Assembly (NCBI RefSeq): GCF_009760925.1
Contig: NZ_VRLV01000012.1
Coordinates: forward strand, 124,001-188,000
Direction of reading: 5' to 3'
Length of the DNA: 64,000 bases
From: Nonomuraea typhae
GTDB lineage: Bacteria > Actinomycetota > Actinomycetes > Streptosporangiales > Streptosporangiaceae
Each line of letters begins with the position of its first letter. The stretch's first letter is position 1. This document shows, piece by piece, positions 1 through 10,093 of the stretch. A program made the translations under genes and the position numbers. The notes below the pieces were generated by a model, which saw only the letters and a program-made list of their open reading frames with translations, made no database searches and had not been told where the DNA came from.

Positions 1-581
1 TGATCGGCGCCCCGCTCGGCATCGTCGCCGGGATGACCGGCCACGGCTGGCTGTCGGAGCTGGTCATGCGGGTCAACGACCTCGTCTTCGCCTTCCCCGC
101 CCTGCTCCTGGCCGTCATGCTCGGCGCCGTCTACGGAGCCGGGACGCTCACCGCCATGATCGCCATCGGCGTGGCCACGGTGCCCGCCTTCGCCCGCGTC
201 GCCCGGGCCGCGACGCTGCAGGTCATGGTGACCGACTACATCATGGCCGCCCGCGCCGCCGGCCGTACCCGCCGGGCCATCGCGGTGCGGCACGTGCTGC
301 CGAACATCTCCTCGATGCTGATCGTCCAGGCGTCGGTCTCGTTCGCGATCGCGATCCTGGCCGAGGCGGCGCTGTCCTTCCTCGGCTTCGGCACCCGCCC
401 GCCGATCCCCTCGTGGGGACGCATGCTGCAGGAGTCGCAGGAACTGCTCTTCTCCACCCCCCGCCTGGCCCTGTGGCCCGGCCTGGCGATCGCGCTGGCC
501 GTCCTCGGCTTCAACCTCCTCGGCGACGGCCTGCGCGACTACCTGGACCCGAAGCTGAGGAGGATCCGTGCTGAGCGTTGA
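1..581 (+). CDS. Dipeptide/oligopeptide ABC transporter permease (DppC/OppC-like), 5' end missing
   Basis: This is the inner-membrane permease of a peptide-type ABC importer. The reading frame is open from base 3, so the true start lies upstream of the window; the first visible Met (base 33) is internal. About 190 residues are visible. They contain several membrane segments, the EAA-type loop that contacts the ATPase (GRTRRAIAVRHVLPN) and the family-typical C-terminal stretch EAALSFLGFGTRPP. The stop codon overlaps the start of the following ATPase gene by 14 bp, which indicates translational coupling. The substrate cannot be read from the permease; the M20 peptidase and P1 amidase downstream suggest a peptide or amide. 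Confidence 0.93.
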   Translation, partial: IGAPLGIVAGMTGHGWLSELVMRVNDLVFAFPALLLAVMLGAVYGAGTLTAMIAIGVATVPAFARVARAATLQVMVTDYIMAARAAGRTRRAIAVRHVLPNISSMLIVQASVSFAIAILAEAALSFLGFGTRPPIPSWGRMLQESQELLFSTPRLALWPGLAIALAVLGFNLLGDGLRDYLDPKLRRIRAER

Positions 582-1450
582 CGGGCTCTCCGTGCACGCC
601 GGCGACCTCCGGCTCGTGCGGGACGTCTCCTTCTCCATCGCCCCCGGCGAACGGGTCGGGCTCATCGGGGAGTCCGGCTCCGGCAAGTCGCTGACCGCGC
701 TGTCGCTCATGGGCCTGCTCCCGGAAGGGGTCACCGCCTCGGGCAAGGCTGCGCTGGACGGCCGTGATCTCGTCGGCGTCCCGGAAAAACGGCTCATGGG
801 GCTGCGGGGCCGTACCGTCTCGATGGTCTTCCAGGAGCCGATGACCGCGCTCAACCCGCTCATGCGGGTCGGCGCGCAGGTCGCCGAGGTGATGACGCTG
901 CATGGCGCCCCCCGCGCGGCCGCCCGCGCCCGCGCGGTCGAGCTCCTGGAGCGGGTACGGCTGCCGCGGCCCGCCCAGCTCGCCCGCGCCTACCCCCACC
1001 AGCTCTCCGGCGGCCAGCGGCAGCGGGTCATGCTCGCCATCGCGCTGGCCAACGAGCCCGAGCTGCTCATCTGCGACGAGCCCACGACCGCCCTGGACGT
1101 GACCGTCCAGAAGCAGATGCTGGAGCTGATCGCCGAGGTCGCCCCCGCGCTGCTGTTCATCACCCACGACCTCGCCGTGGTGGCGGCGATGTGCGAGCGC
1201 GTCCTGGTCATGTACGGCGGGCGGGTCGTCGAGACCGGGCCCATGCGCGAGGTCTTCACCCGGCCCCGCCACCGCTACACCGAGGGCCTGCTGGCCTCCT
1301 CCCGGCTGACCCCGCGCGGCACCCGGCTGCCCACGATCAAGGGAAGCGTGCCCCCGGCGGGCGGCTTCCCCGGCGGCTGCGTCTTCCGCAACCGCTGCCC
1401 GCACGCCACCCCGGAGTGCGAGACCGAACCGGAGCTGACGGGAGACGGCC

Positions 1451-2241
<791 letters not shown>

Positions 2242-2245
<4 letters not shown>

Positions 2246-3420
2246 TCGAGATCGACGCTGCCGGCGTGGTGGAGTTCACCCAGGCGCTCGTGCGGGTGCC
2301 CAGCACCAACGACCCCGCGCGCGGGCGCAACGAGGAGCCCGCCGCGATGCTGGTGGCCGCGAAGATGCGCTCGTGGGGGTGGGAGCCGCGGGTCTCCGAG
2401 GCCGCCCCGGGACGGCCGAGCGTGGTGGCCGTGGTCGAGGGCGGGCTGCCCGGGCCGACGCTCATGTTCGAGGGGCACACGGACGTGGTCACCGAGGGGG
2501 ACCTGGGCGAGTGGACCGTGGATCCGTTCGGCGGCGAGATCCGCGACGGGAGGCTCTGGGGGCGGGGGAGCGCCGACATGAAGTCGGGGCTGGCCGCGAC
2601 CCTGTACGCCACGCGGGCGCTGCAGCTGGCTGGACCGTTCCCCGGGCGCGTCAAGGTGTGCGCGCTGGCCGACGAGGAGGGGATGATGCTCGGGGTGCAT
2701 CACTTCGTGGACTCCGGGCTGGCCGCGGACGTGGACGGGGCGATCGTGGCCGAGCCGGAGGCCGGGGAGATCTGCGCGGTGGCCAAGGGCGCGCTGCGGC
2801 TGCGGGTGGACTTCACCGGCAAGATGGCGCACGGGGCCATGCCGCAGCACGGGCGCAATCCGATTCCCGCCGCCGGGGCGCTCATCGTGGCGCTGGCGGC
2901 TTATCAGGAGGAATTGCAGAAGCGTTTTCCGGCGCATCCGCATCTGGGGGAGGTGTACGTGACGCCCACGGTGGCCCGGGCCGGGAGCGAGGAGCAGGTC
3001 AACGTGATTCCGGCGGTGGCGTCCGTGTTCGTGGACGTGCGGACGTTGCCGGGGATGTCGCATGCGGACATCGCCGAACGGGTCTCCGGGCTGGCCGGAT
3101 TCGACGGGATTTCCGCGGAGGTCTCGGTGCTGGTGGACCGGCCCGCCGTCGAGGTGCCGGTCGACGATCCCGTCGTGGCCGCGGTCGCGGAGGCTCACCG
3201 GGCGGTCACGGGGGAGGAGCCGGTGTACGGCGGGGTGCCCGGCTCGACCGACGGGACCGTGCTGACGCACTGGGGCGGCGTGCCCTCCGTCGTGTACGGG
3301 CCCGGCGGCAAGTGGATCGCCCACCAGGCCGACGAGTACGTCGAGGTGGCCGAGATCGTCCGGTGCACGCGGGTGTTCGCCGAGGCCGCCCGCCGCTTCC
3401 TCACCCGGGACGCCTCATGA
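2242..3420 (+). CDS. M20 family metallopeptidase (ArgE/DapE/carboxypeptidase-like)
   Basis: This is a cytoplasmic two-metal peptidase or deacylase of 392 residues. Metal and catalytic motifs are in the expected order: EGHTDVV (first metal His and catalytic Asp), GRGSADMKSG (bridging Asp), ADEEG (catalytic Glu and metal Glu), and a late His in WIAHQADEYV. A central dimerisation-domain segment includes MAHGAMPQHGRNP. I chose GTG 2242, which overlaps the stop of the ATPase gene and follows GGAGGG; an open frame continues upstream to 2110 but lies entirely inside the ATPase gene. The context implies cleavage or deacylation of an imported peptide-like compound. The exact substrate is unknown. Confidence 0.9.
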
Positions 3421-3469
3421 GCCCCGTGCCGCCGCGGCCGGGCCGTACCGCGTCCGGGCGGAGGCGCGC

Positions 3470-4474
3470 GTGAAGCCGGGGCCGCGCAACGCGCTCACCG
3501 ACGTGCCGGGCGTCAGGGTGGGGCACGCCCAGCGGATCGGGAACGGCTACCGCACCGGCACCACCGTCATCCTGCCGCCCGGGGACGGCGCCGTGGCCGG
3601 GGTGGACGTGCGGGGCGCCGCGCCCGGCACCCGTGAGACCGAGCTGCTCGACCCCCGCAACCTCGTCGAGCGGGTGCACGCCGTGGTCCTGACCGGCGGC
3701 AGCGCCTACGGGCTCAGCGCCGCCTGCGGCGTCATGGACCGCCTCGCCGAGGCCGGGAAGGGCTTCCCCGTCGAGGGCGGTGTGGTGCCGATCGTGCCGT
3801 CCGCCGTCATCTACGACCTGGGCAGGGGCGGCGCCTTCCGCGCCACCCCCGCGGCCGAGCTGGGCGCCGCCGCCTTCGACGCCGCCACCGGCGAGGAGGC
3901 GCGCAGCGGCTCGCTCGGCGCGGGGACGGGCGCGGTCGCCGGTGGCCTCGCGGGCGGCACCGGTACGGCCAGCGCCGTCCTCGACACGGGCGCCACGGTC
4001 GCCGCCCTCGCCGTCGTCAACGCCGCGGGCTCGGTGCTCGACCCGGCCGGGGCCGTGCTGGCGGGCACCAGGTACGGCCTGCCCGGCGAGTTCGGCCACC
4101 TGCGGCCCCCGTCGGCCAGGGAGGCGGCGGCGTGGCAGCCGGCGAACGTCACCTCGTTCAACACCACCATCGGCGTGGTCGCCACCGACGTCACACTGTC
4201 CAAGGCCCAGTGCGGCAAGCTCGCCGGCGTCGCCCACGACGGCCTGGCCAGGGCGATCCGCCCCGCGCACACCATGGTCGACGGCGACACCGTCTTCGGC
4301 CTGTCCACCGGCACGCACCCGGCGCCCACCAGCGGCGAGCTGCAGGAGGTCCTGGCCGCCGCCGCGGACGTCTTCAGCCGCGCCGTGGCCCACGCCATGC
4401 TGGCCGCCACCGGCCGCCCGGACGCCCCCGCCTACCTGGACGTCTTCCCCAGCGCCCTGCGCGCCCACCCATGA
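3470..4474 (+). CDS. P1 family peptidase/amidase (DmpA / NylC-like, S58)
   Basis: This 334-residue protein belongs to the self-processing Ntn-like P1 family, which includes D-aminopeptidase DmpA, beta-aminopeptidases BapA and the nylon oligomer hydrolase NylC. The opening ALTDVPGVRVGH and the LTGGSAYGLSAA segment are diagnostic. The likely autoproteolysis site is Asn231-Thr232 in SFNTTIGVVATD, which would leave Thr232 as the nucleophile of the small chain. The GTG start at 3470 has GGAGG upstream. The 49-bp gap from the M20 gene holds only a possible 18-codon frame that I do not call. Such enzymes attack amides not cut by ordinary peptidases, so the operon may handle D-, beta- or omega-amino acid amides. 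Confidence 0.9.
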   Translation: MKPGPRNALTDVPGVRVGHAQRIGNGYRTGTTVILPPGDGAVAGVDVRGAAPGTRETELLDPRNLVERVHAVVLTGGSAYGLSAACGVMDRLAEAGKGFPVEGGVVPIVPSAVIYDLGRGGAFRATPAAELGAAAFDAATGEEARSGSLGAGTGAVAGGLAGGTGTASAVLDTGATVAALAVVNAAGSVLDPAGAVLAGTRYGLPGEFGHLRPPSAREAAAWQPANVTSFNTTIGVVATDVTLSKAQCGKLAGVAHDGLARAIRPAHTMVDGDTVFGLSTGTHPAPTSGELQEVLAAAADVFSRAVAHAMLAATGRPDAPAYLDVFPSALRAHP

Positions 4475-4496
4475 CCGCTCATCAGGAGGCATCGCC

Positions 4497-5939
4497 GTGA
4501 CCACGCCCGCCACCCAGCCCTGGCCGAGCGGACTGCCGGTCGGGGAGGGCTGGGTGCCCGTCCAGGACAGCGCGCCCGTCGTCTTCCCCTATGACGGGAG
4601 CGTGGCCGGCACGGCTCCCGTGGGGGACGCCGCCCTGGCCGCCAGGGCGGTGGAGGAGGCGCTGGCCGTGGCTCCGGCGATGGCCCGGGTGCCCTCCCAC
4701 GCCCGCCGTACCGCGCTCATGGCCGCGCACGACGCGCTGGCCGGGCACCGCGCCGAGTTCGAGCGGCTGCTCGTGCGCGAGACCGGCAAGCCGCTGGTCG
4801 ACTGCCGGGTCGAGGTGGCGCGCACGATCGTCACGCTGGCCACGGCCGCCGAGGAGGTGGCCCGGCTGCACGGGGAGACGGTGCCGCTCGACCTGCTGCC
4901 CTCGGGGGAGGGGCTGACCGGATTCTGGACCCGGCGGCCGATCGGGGTCGTGGTCGGGATCACCGGGTTCAACTATCCGCTGCTCCTGGCCGCCCACAAG
5001 ATCGCGCCCGCGGTCGCCGCCGGATGCCCGGTGATCGTCAAGCCCGCTCCCGCGACGCCGCTGGCCACGCTGTGGCTGGTCCACCTGCTGCGCTCGTCCG
5101 GCGCGCTGCCTCCGGCCGCCGTGCAGCTGGTCACCGGGGACGTCGAGGTCGGGCGCACGCTGGTCGAGGACCGCCGGATCGGCGCGGTCTCCTTCACCGG
5201 CTCGGCCGCCGCCGGGCACGCCATCGCGCGCAACGCCGCCCCCACCAAGGTCCTGCTGGAACTGGGCTCCAACGCCGCCCTGATCGTCGCGGCCGACGCC
5301 GACCTCGAGGCGGCCGCGGGCGCCGTCGTGCGCGGCGGGTACTACGCCTCAGGGCAGGCGTGCATCTCGGTGCAGCGGGTCGTGGTGGAGGAGGCGGTGC
5401 GGGAGGAGTTCCTGGCACTGCTGGCCGGGCGCATGAAAGAGGTCGTCGTCGGGGATCCGCGCGACCCCGGGACCCGGGTCGCGCCCCTGATCGACGAGCG
5501 GGCCACCGGGCGGGTGCTGGACTGGGTGTCGGCCGCCGTGTCCGCGGGCGCCACGCTGGTGACCGGCGGAGGACGTGAAGGACGGGCCCTTCAGCCCACG
5601 CTCCTGGCCGGCGTTCCCGACGGCGCCGCCGCCTGGGACGAGGAGATCTTCGGGCCCGTCGTCTGCGTACGGCCGGCCGCCGGCCTGGAGGAGGCATTCG
5701 CCCTCGTCAACCGGTCACGGTACGGCCTGCACGCCGCCGTCTTCACCCGCTCGCTGGCCACCGCCTTCGCCGCGATCGAGCGCATCGAGGCCGGTGGCGT
5801 GGTGGTCAACGAGGTGCCCGGGTTCCGGGCCGACAACATGCCCTACGGCGGGGTGAAGGACTCCGGCATCGGGCGCGAGGGGCCGAGGTTCGCCATCGAG
5901 GAGTTCACCGTGACCCGGATGGCCGTCATCCGCCCCTGA
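4497..5939 (+). CDS. NAD(P)-dependent aldehyde dehydrogenase
   Basis: This 480-residue oxidoreductase of the ALDH superfamily would oxidise an aldehyde or semialdehyde to the acid. It has the general base Glu255 in LLELGSNAA, the nucleophile Cys289 in SGQACISVQR, the cofactor segment SFTGSAAAGH and the late EEIFGPVV motif. The start is GTG 4497 with AGGAGG at 4484-4489; the same frame is open further upstream inside the P1 gene but has no protein-like content. It is the last gene of the import and hydrolysis operon, 22 bp after the P1 gene. An aldehyde formed from a liberated amine is a reasonable inferred substrate. Its 3' end overlaps the convergent thioesterase by 14 bp. Confidence 0.92.
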   Translation: MTTPATQPWPSGLPVGEGWVPVQDSAPVVFPYDGSVAGTAPVGDAALAARAVEEALAVAPAMARVPSHARRTALMAAHDALAGHRAEFERLLVRETGKPLVDCRVEVARTIVTLATAAEEVARLHGETVPLDLLPSGEGLTGFWTRRPIGVVVGITGFNYPLLLAAHKIAPAVAAGCPVIVKPAPATPLATLWLVHLLRSSGALPPAAVQLVTGDVEVGRTLVEDRRIGAVSFTGSAAAGHAIARNAAPTKVLLELGSNAALIVAADADLEAAAGAVVRGGYYASGQACISVQRVVVEEAVREEFLALLAGRMKEVVVGDPRDPGTRVAPLIDERATGRVLDWVSAAVSAGATLVTGGGREGRALQPTLLAGVPDGAAAWDEEIFGPVVCVRPAAGLEEAFALVNRSRYGLHAAVFTRSLATAFAAIERIEAGGVVVNEVPGFRADNMPYGGVKDSGIGREGPRFAIEEFTVTRMAVIRP

Positions 5940-6702
5940 GGGGATTGGCCAGGATGCGGGCGATTCTGGCCGCGGCGTCGCTGCCCAGCATGCCGTGGTG
6001 ATCGCTGTCGATCGGGAAGTGGTCGATCGCCCCGGACACGTGCCGACGCCAGGCGGTGTTCAGGCCGGCGCCGCCGCGGGCGGTGAACACTATCAGATCG
6101 CCGTCGAAGCGGCGGCTGCGGTGGCGGGCGGCCAGTTCGGCGTTGTGCGCGCACATGCCGACCATCGCCGTCACCTGCTCCTGCGTGAACCCGTGGCGCT
6201 CGCGCAAGGTCGCCAGCGCCGCCGGGACGCCGTGCGGCCCGGCCTCGTTCCCCGACGCCTCCAGCAGGGCGCGCTCGGGGTCGACGCCGGCGCGCTCGGT
6301 TTTCGGGCTGCCGGGGCCGGCGTCCAGCAGCGCCAGCAGGCCGATCTTCTCGCCCTCCTCGCGCAGCCGTACCGCGATCTCGTGCGCGAGCGTGCCGCCG
6401 AACGACCAGCCGAGCAGCCGGTAGGGTCCCTGCGGCTGAACGGTCGTGATCCGCTCGAGGTGCGCCTCGGCCATGTGCTCCGCGGTCGGGGCCGGGTTCC
6501 CGCTCTGCAGGCCGTACACCGGGATCTCGGGGTCGAGCTCGCCGGTGAGCCCGGCGTAGCACCAGCTCAGCCCGCCCACCGGATGGACGCAGAACAACGG
6601 CGGCCGGCTCCCGCGCAGGCGCAGGGGCAGCAGCGGCGCGACGCCCTCCGGCTCGTGGAGCTCGATGAAGCCGTCGTCCACCTCGGACAGCTCCGTCGTC
6701 AT
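5926..6702 (-). CDS. Stand-alone NRPS/PKS-type thioesterase (alpha/beta hydrolase)
   Basis: This 258-residue protein resembles the C-terminal thioesterase domains of nonribosomal peptide synthetases more than classical type II editing thioesterases. It has the oxyanion region LFCVHPVGGLSWCY, nucleophile Ser100 in GWSFGG, catalytic Asp127 in LLDAGPG and a late His in DHHGML. The first 20 or so residues look like a short linker. The ATG start has GGAGGG just upstream. No synthetase, carrier protein or ketosynthase gene is in the window, so this is an orphan or lies at the edge of a cluster outside it. Its product release or editing role is inferred from the family. Confidence 0.85.
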   Translation of the reverse strand: MTTELSEVDDGFIELHEPEGVAPLLPLRLRGSRPPLFCVHPVGGLSWCYAGLTGELDPEIPVYGLQSGNPAPTAEHMAEAHLERITTVQPQGPYRLLGWSFGGTLAHEIAVRLREEGEKIGLLALLDAGPGSPKTERAGVDPERALLEASGNEAGPHGVPAALATLRERHGFTQEQVTAMVGMCAHNAELAARHRSRRFDGDLIVFTARGGAGLNTAWRRHVSGAIDHFPIDSDHHGMLGSDAAARIARILANPLRGG

Positions 6703-7018
6703 CGCCCTCCTTCAGATGGTCCGCGGTCAACCGATCCCTTTGCGTTCCTGACACGAATGGGTCGGGAGGGGAATGTGCATTCGTGGAATTGCGCCGATGA
6801 AATGCCCAGATTTCGGCATTACGCTCGGTGAGGTTACCAGTAAGGAATCTTTAAAGAAAGGGTTGACTTGGCGCTGGAAAACGCTATCGCGACGGCCTTT
6901 CCGGGGCGGCCGCCGGGGGCCGTGCGGCCCGCCGGCCGAGGGCGTCACCCGGCGGATGGCAAACATTCGCCGGGCTAGGGTATTTACCTGAAGATAATTT
7001 TCGCGTTGGATACGGCGC
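6703..7018 (+). promoter_or_regulatory. Control region of the PL8 lyase with -35-like box and LacI-type half operator
   Basis: This 316-bp gap is more A/T-rich than its surroundings and contains no gene I can support. It holds TTGACT at 6863-6868 and a TATCGC-like -10 at 6885-6890 (16-bp spacer). Overlapping the promoter is TGGAAAACGCTATCG (6875-6889), which resembles the imperfect palindromes bound by LacI-family sugar repressors around a central CG. The regulator is not encoded nearby. This is a visual match only. Confidence 0.4.
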
Positions 7019-10000
7019 ATGGCACCCGAGATCTCCCGCCGGTCGGCCATCTCGGCCGGTGCGGCCAGCGCCTTCCTCATCCCCCGCCTGCCCGCCTACG
7101 CGCAGCCGCCCGAAAGCCTGGAACAGCGGGCCATGGCCATGGACCCGCCGGTGTTCCTGCTGGAGACGGCGGTGCCGCCGCAGCTGGAGGGGCGAGGGCT
7201 GAGCATCTCCGGCGAGGTCGCGGTCTGCGGCACCCGCTCCCTGCGCTGGGAGCACGGCAGCCGTGAGGTGATCACGGTCCACGCCCCGCTGCGCTGGCGG
7301 CCCGACCCCTACCGGCTCGGCGACGACCAGGCGTGGCAGGGCCTCGTGGACGCCTTCTGCGTCTGGATCCACACCGCCGAGCCGGTCGACGACGTGGTGC
7401 GTTTCGAGTTCGGCCGGGGCACGCGCACCGACGTGTGGTTCGAGTTCCGGCTCGGCTACACCGGCTGGCGGACGGCCTGGGTCCGCTACGCCTACGACAT
7501 GCGCGGCCGCCCGCATCCCGGCATGGACACCCTGCGGATCATCGCCCCGCGCCGCCCCGGCGTCCTGCACCTGGACCAGCTGATGCTCAACGTGCCGCTG
7601 CGCCCCGACGCGCCCTGCCGCGACTATCAGCTTCCCGGCATCGCCCCCGAAGGCGACGAGTACGACAACCAGCACTGGCAGGCGCTCTTTCGCTTCGATC
7701 ACCTGCTGAAGACGGAAAAGCCGGACCGCTCCCCGCCGAGCCCCGGCGAGCTCGCCGGCCTCCACGCCCTGCGCACCCGCTACCTGCGGGAATACCTGAT
7801 CGCTCCGGTCACCGTCGACGTGCCCGCCTTAACCGCCCAGGTCAACGCCCTCCTCGGCCGCCCCGTCCACGCCTACCAGGCGCAGATCTACCCGGCCGAG
7901 ATCGCCACCGAGCTGCGCGCCTTCGTCGGCCCCGTCACCCTGCGCGCCGTCACCGACCTCATGCGCACGATCGCCCTGGCCCACGAGGCGAGCCCCGCCG
8001 ACCGGGAGGCGCTCGCGAAGCTGTACACCGCCCTCCTCCTCCACCTGCGCGAGCAGGGCTGGACCAAGGGCAGCTGCCAGGGCACCATCCACCACCTCGG
8101 CTACGACGTGCGCGGCTACTACGACTCCGCCTACCTCATGCGCGACGCCTTACGCCAGGCCGGCCTGCTCGAGAAGGTCAGGGCAGACCTGGACTGGCTG
8201 ACCGGCCTGGGCAGGATGTGGCGCGGATTCGGCTTCCGCATGGCCCGCGGCAGCATGATGGACATCTACAACACCACCGTCCGCGGCATGCTGGCCACGA
8301 TCCTGCTCCGCGACACCGACGCCGAGCAGATCGCCTACCTGCGCCGCCTGCGCGACTGGCTCGAGGACACCCTCCGCCCCACCGACGGCATCCAGGACGG
8401 TCTCAAGGTGGACGGCAGCGCCTTCCACCACGTCGGCTTCTTCCCCGACTACGTGCGCGACGGCTTCACCGGCCTGGCCCCGATCGTCTACGTGCTGCAC
8501 GGCACCCCCTTCGCCCTCGGCGAGCAGGCGTACGGCGGGTTCAAGAAGGCCCTGCTCGCCCAGCGGATCTACGCCGGCAAGAACCACTGGCCCATCTCGT
8601 GCAGCGGCCGCAATCCCAGCGGGCTCACCGGCCTGTCGGTGGTGCCCTTCCAGTGGCTGGCCCAGATCGACGACGAGATCGGCGCCGCCTTCCTGCGGCT
8701 GCTGCCGGCCGTACCGACACCGCAGCAGAAGGCGATCGCCGACCGGCTGGCCGCGCGCGGCGTGAAGGCGGAGCCGGCCCCCACGGGAAACTGGGCGTTC
8801 AACTACGCCGCGCTCGCCGTGCAGCGGCGCGAGGACTGGCAGGTGAGCGTCCGCGGCCACAACCGCTACCTGTGGAGCACCGAGATCTACGTCGGCGCCA
8901 ACTGGTACGGCCGCTACAACACCTACGGCCAGATCCAGGTGCTGCCCCGGGGCTCCAATGCGGACAGCGGATACGCGCATAACGGCTACGACTGGAACCG
9001 CCGCCCCGGCACCACCACGATCCACCAGCCCCTCGACGCGCTCAAAGGCGACCTGACCGGGGCGATCGAGGAGATGCTGCTCACCGACTCCCGTTTCGCC
9101 GGGGCGCACACGATCGACGGCCGCGACGGCATGTTCGCCATGGAACTGCGCGAGCATCCGAAGTACGAGGGCTCGCACCGCGCCCGCAAGTCGGTGTTCC
9201 TGTTCGGCGACCGGATCGTGGCGATCGGCACCGGCATCGCCAACGACGACGCCGCCCACGAGACCGAGACCACGTTGTTCCAGACCACCCGCACGGGCTC
9301 GGTCCTGGTCGACGGTACGGCGGTGCCGTGGGGACACGAGGCGCCGGAGCTGTCCCCGCGCTGGCTGCTCGACGACAAGGGGCTGGGCTACTACGTGGCG
9401 CCCGGCCAGCGGGTGGCGCTGACCCGCGTCACCCAGAACTCCCGGCACAACGCGACCGAGGCCCCGACCAGCGGCGACTTCTCCACGGCGTGGATCAGGC
9501 ACGGGGCCGCGCCGCGCGGCGGGCGCTACGAGTTCGCGATGGTGGTCGGCGCCACCGCCGAGCGCATGGCGGCCTTCGCCGCGGACATGGCCGACGCCGC
9601 CCGAGCGCCGTACACCGTGCACCGCGCCGACGACACCGCGCACGTCGTCACCGACCGGGAGACCGGCATCACCGGGTACGCCGTCTTCGAGGGGTTCTCC
9701 GGGGCCGACGGGCCGGTCCAGGCGGTGGACACGCCGTCCATGGTGCTGACCAGGGCCGACGGCGAGACGCTGACGCTGGCCGTGTGCGACCCCGATCTGC
9801 GGCTCTACAACGGCATCGACCCCGACCAGTACGAGCGGGGACGGTACGTCGGCCACTACAGCCCCTGGTCACGGCCCTGGCTGGACGATCCGAGCCATCC
9901 GCATCTGCTGCGGGTCGCGCTGGCGGGCCACTGGCGGGCGGACGGCATCCAGCCGTGCCGGGTGCGCGCGAGCGGAGCGCGGACCGTCGTGGAGTTCAAG

Positions 10001-10093
10001 ACCGTCCACGGCCTGCCGATCCAGGTGCGCCTGCGGCGTCAGTTCGGCGGGTCGAAGCGGCCGTCCACCGCGGTCCAGCCGCCGTCCACGTAG
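7019..10093 (+). CDS. Secreted chondroitinase ABC-like polysaccharide lyase (PL8 family)
   Basis: This 1024-residue exported lyase would cut uronate-containing glycosaminoglycans by beta-elimination. It begins with a Tat-type signal (SRRSAISAG, then a hydrophobic run to AYA). The remainder follows Proteus chondroitinase ABC I: an N-terminal beta-sandwich (about 40-220), an alpha toroid (about 230-600) and C-terminal beta domains. By alignment from memory, all five catalytic residues are present with matching spacing: His358 (HHLGYDVRGYY), His471 (FHHVGFFPDY), Tyr478, Arg531 (SGRNPSG) and Glu622 (WSTEIYVG). The motif GYDWNRRPGTTTIH is also characteristic. The natural substrate (chondroitin, hyaluronan or a related polymer) cannot be settled from sequence. 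Its last 55 bp overlap the convergent SDR gene. Confidence 0.9.
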   Translation: MAPEISRRSAISAGAASAFLIPRLPAYAQPPESLEQRAMAMDPPVFLLETAVPPQLEGRGLSISGEVAVCGTRSLRWEHGSREVITVHAPLRWRPDPYRLGDDQAWQGLVDAFCVWIHTAEPVDDVVRFEFGRGTRTDVWFEFRLGYTGWRTAWVRYAYDMRGRPHPGMDTLRIIAPRRPGVLHLDQLMLNVPLRPDAPCRDYQLPGIAPEGDEYDNQHWQALFRFDHLLKTEKPDRSPPSPGELAGLHALRTRYLREYLIAPVTVDVPALTAQVNALLGRPVHAYQAQIYPAEIATELRAFVGPVTLRAVTDLMRTIALAHEASPADREALAKLYTALLLHLREQGWTKGSCQGTIHHLGYDVRGYYDSAYLMRDALRQAGLLEKVRADLDWLTGLGRMWRGFGFRMARGSMMDIYNTTVRGMLATILLRDTDAEQIAYLRRLRDWLEDTLRPTDGIQDGLKVDGSAFHHVGFFPDYVRDGFTGLAPIVYVLHGTPFALGEQAYGGFKKALLAQRIYAGKNHWPISCSGRNPSGLTGLSVVPFQWLAQIDDEIGAAFLRLLPAVPTPQQKAIADRLAARGVKAEPAPTGNWAFNYAALAVQRREDWQVSVRGHNRYLWSTEIYVGANWYGRYNTYGQIQVLPRGSNADSGYAHNGYDWNRRPGTTTIHQPLDALKGDLTGAIEEMLLTDSRFAGAHTIDGRDGMFAMELREHPKYEGSHRARKSVFLFGDRIVAIGTGIANDDAAHETETTLFQTTRTGSVLVDGTAVPWGHEAPELSPRWLLDDKGLGYYVAPGQRVALTRVTQNSRHNATEAPTSGDFSTAWIRHGAAPRGGRYEFAMVVGATAERMAAFAADMADAARAPYTVHRADDTAHVVTDRETGITGYAVFEGFSGADGPVQAVDTPSMVLTRADGETLTLAVCDPDLRLYNGIDPDQYERGRYVGHYSPWSRPWLDDPSHPHLLRVALAGHWRADGIQPCRVRASGARTVVEFKTVHGLPIQVRLRRQFGGSKRPSTAVQPPST

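Noticed and set aside
3417..3473. 18-codon frame between the M20 and P1 genes
   Set aside because: It is Pro/Arg-rich, has no conserved feature and only overlaps the flanking stop and start.
5926..10093. A natural product biosynthetic cluster around the thioesterase
   Set aside because: No synthetase, carrier, tailoring or resistance genes are adjacent; the P450 and CapK-like genes are 47-54 kb away.
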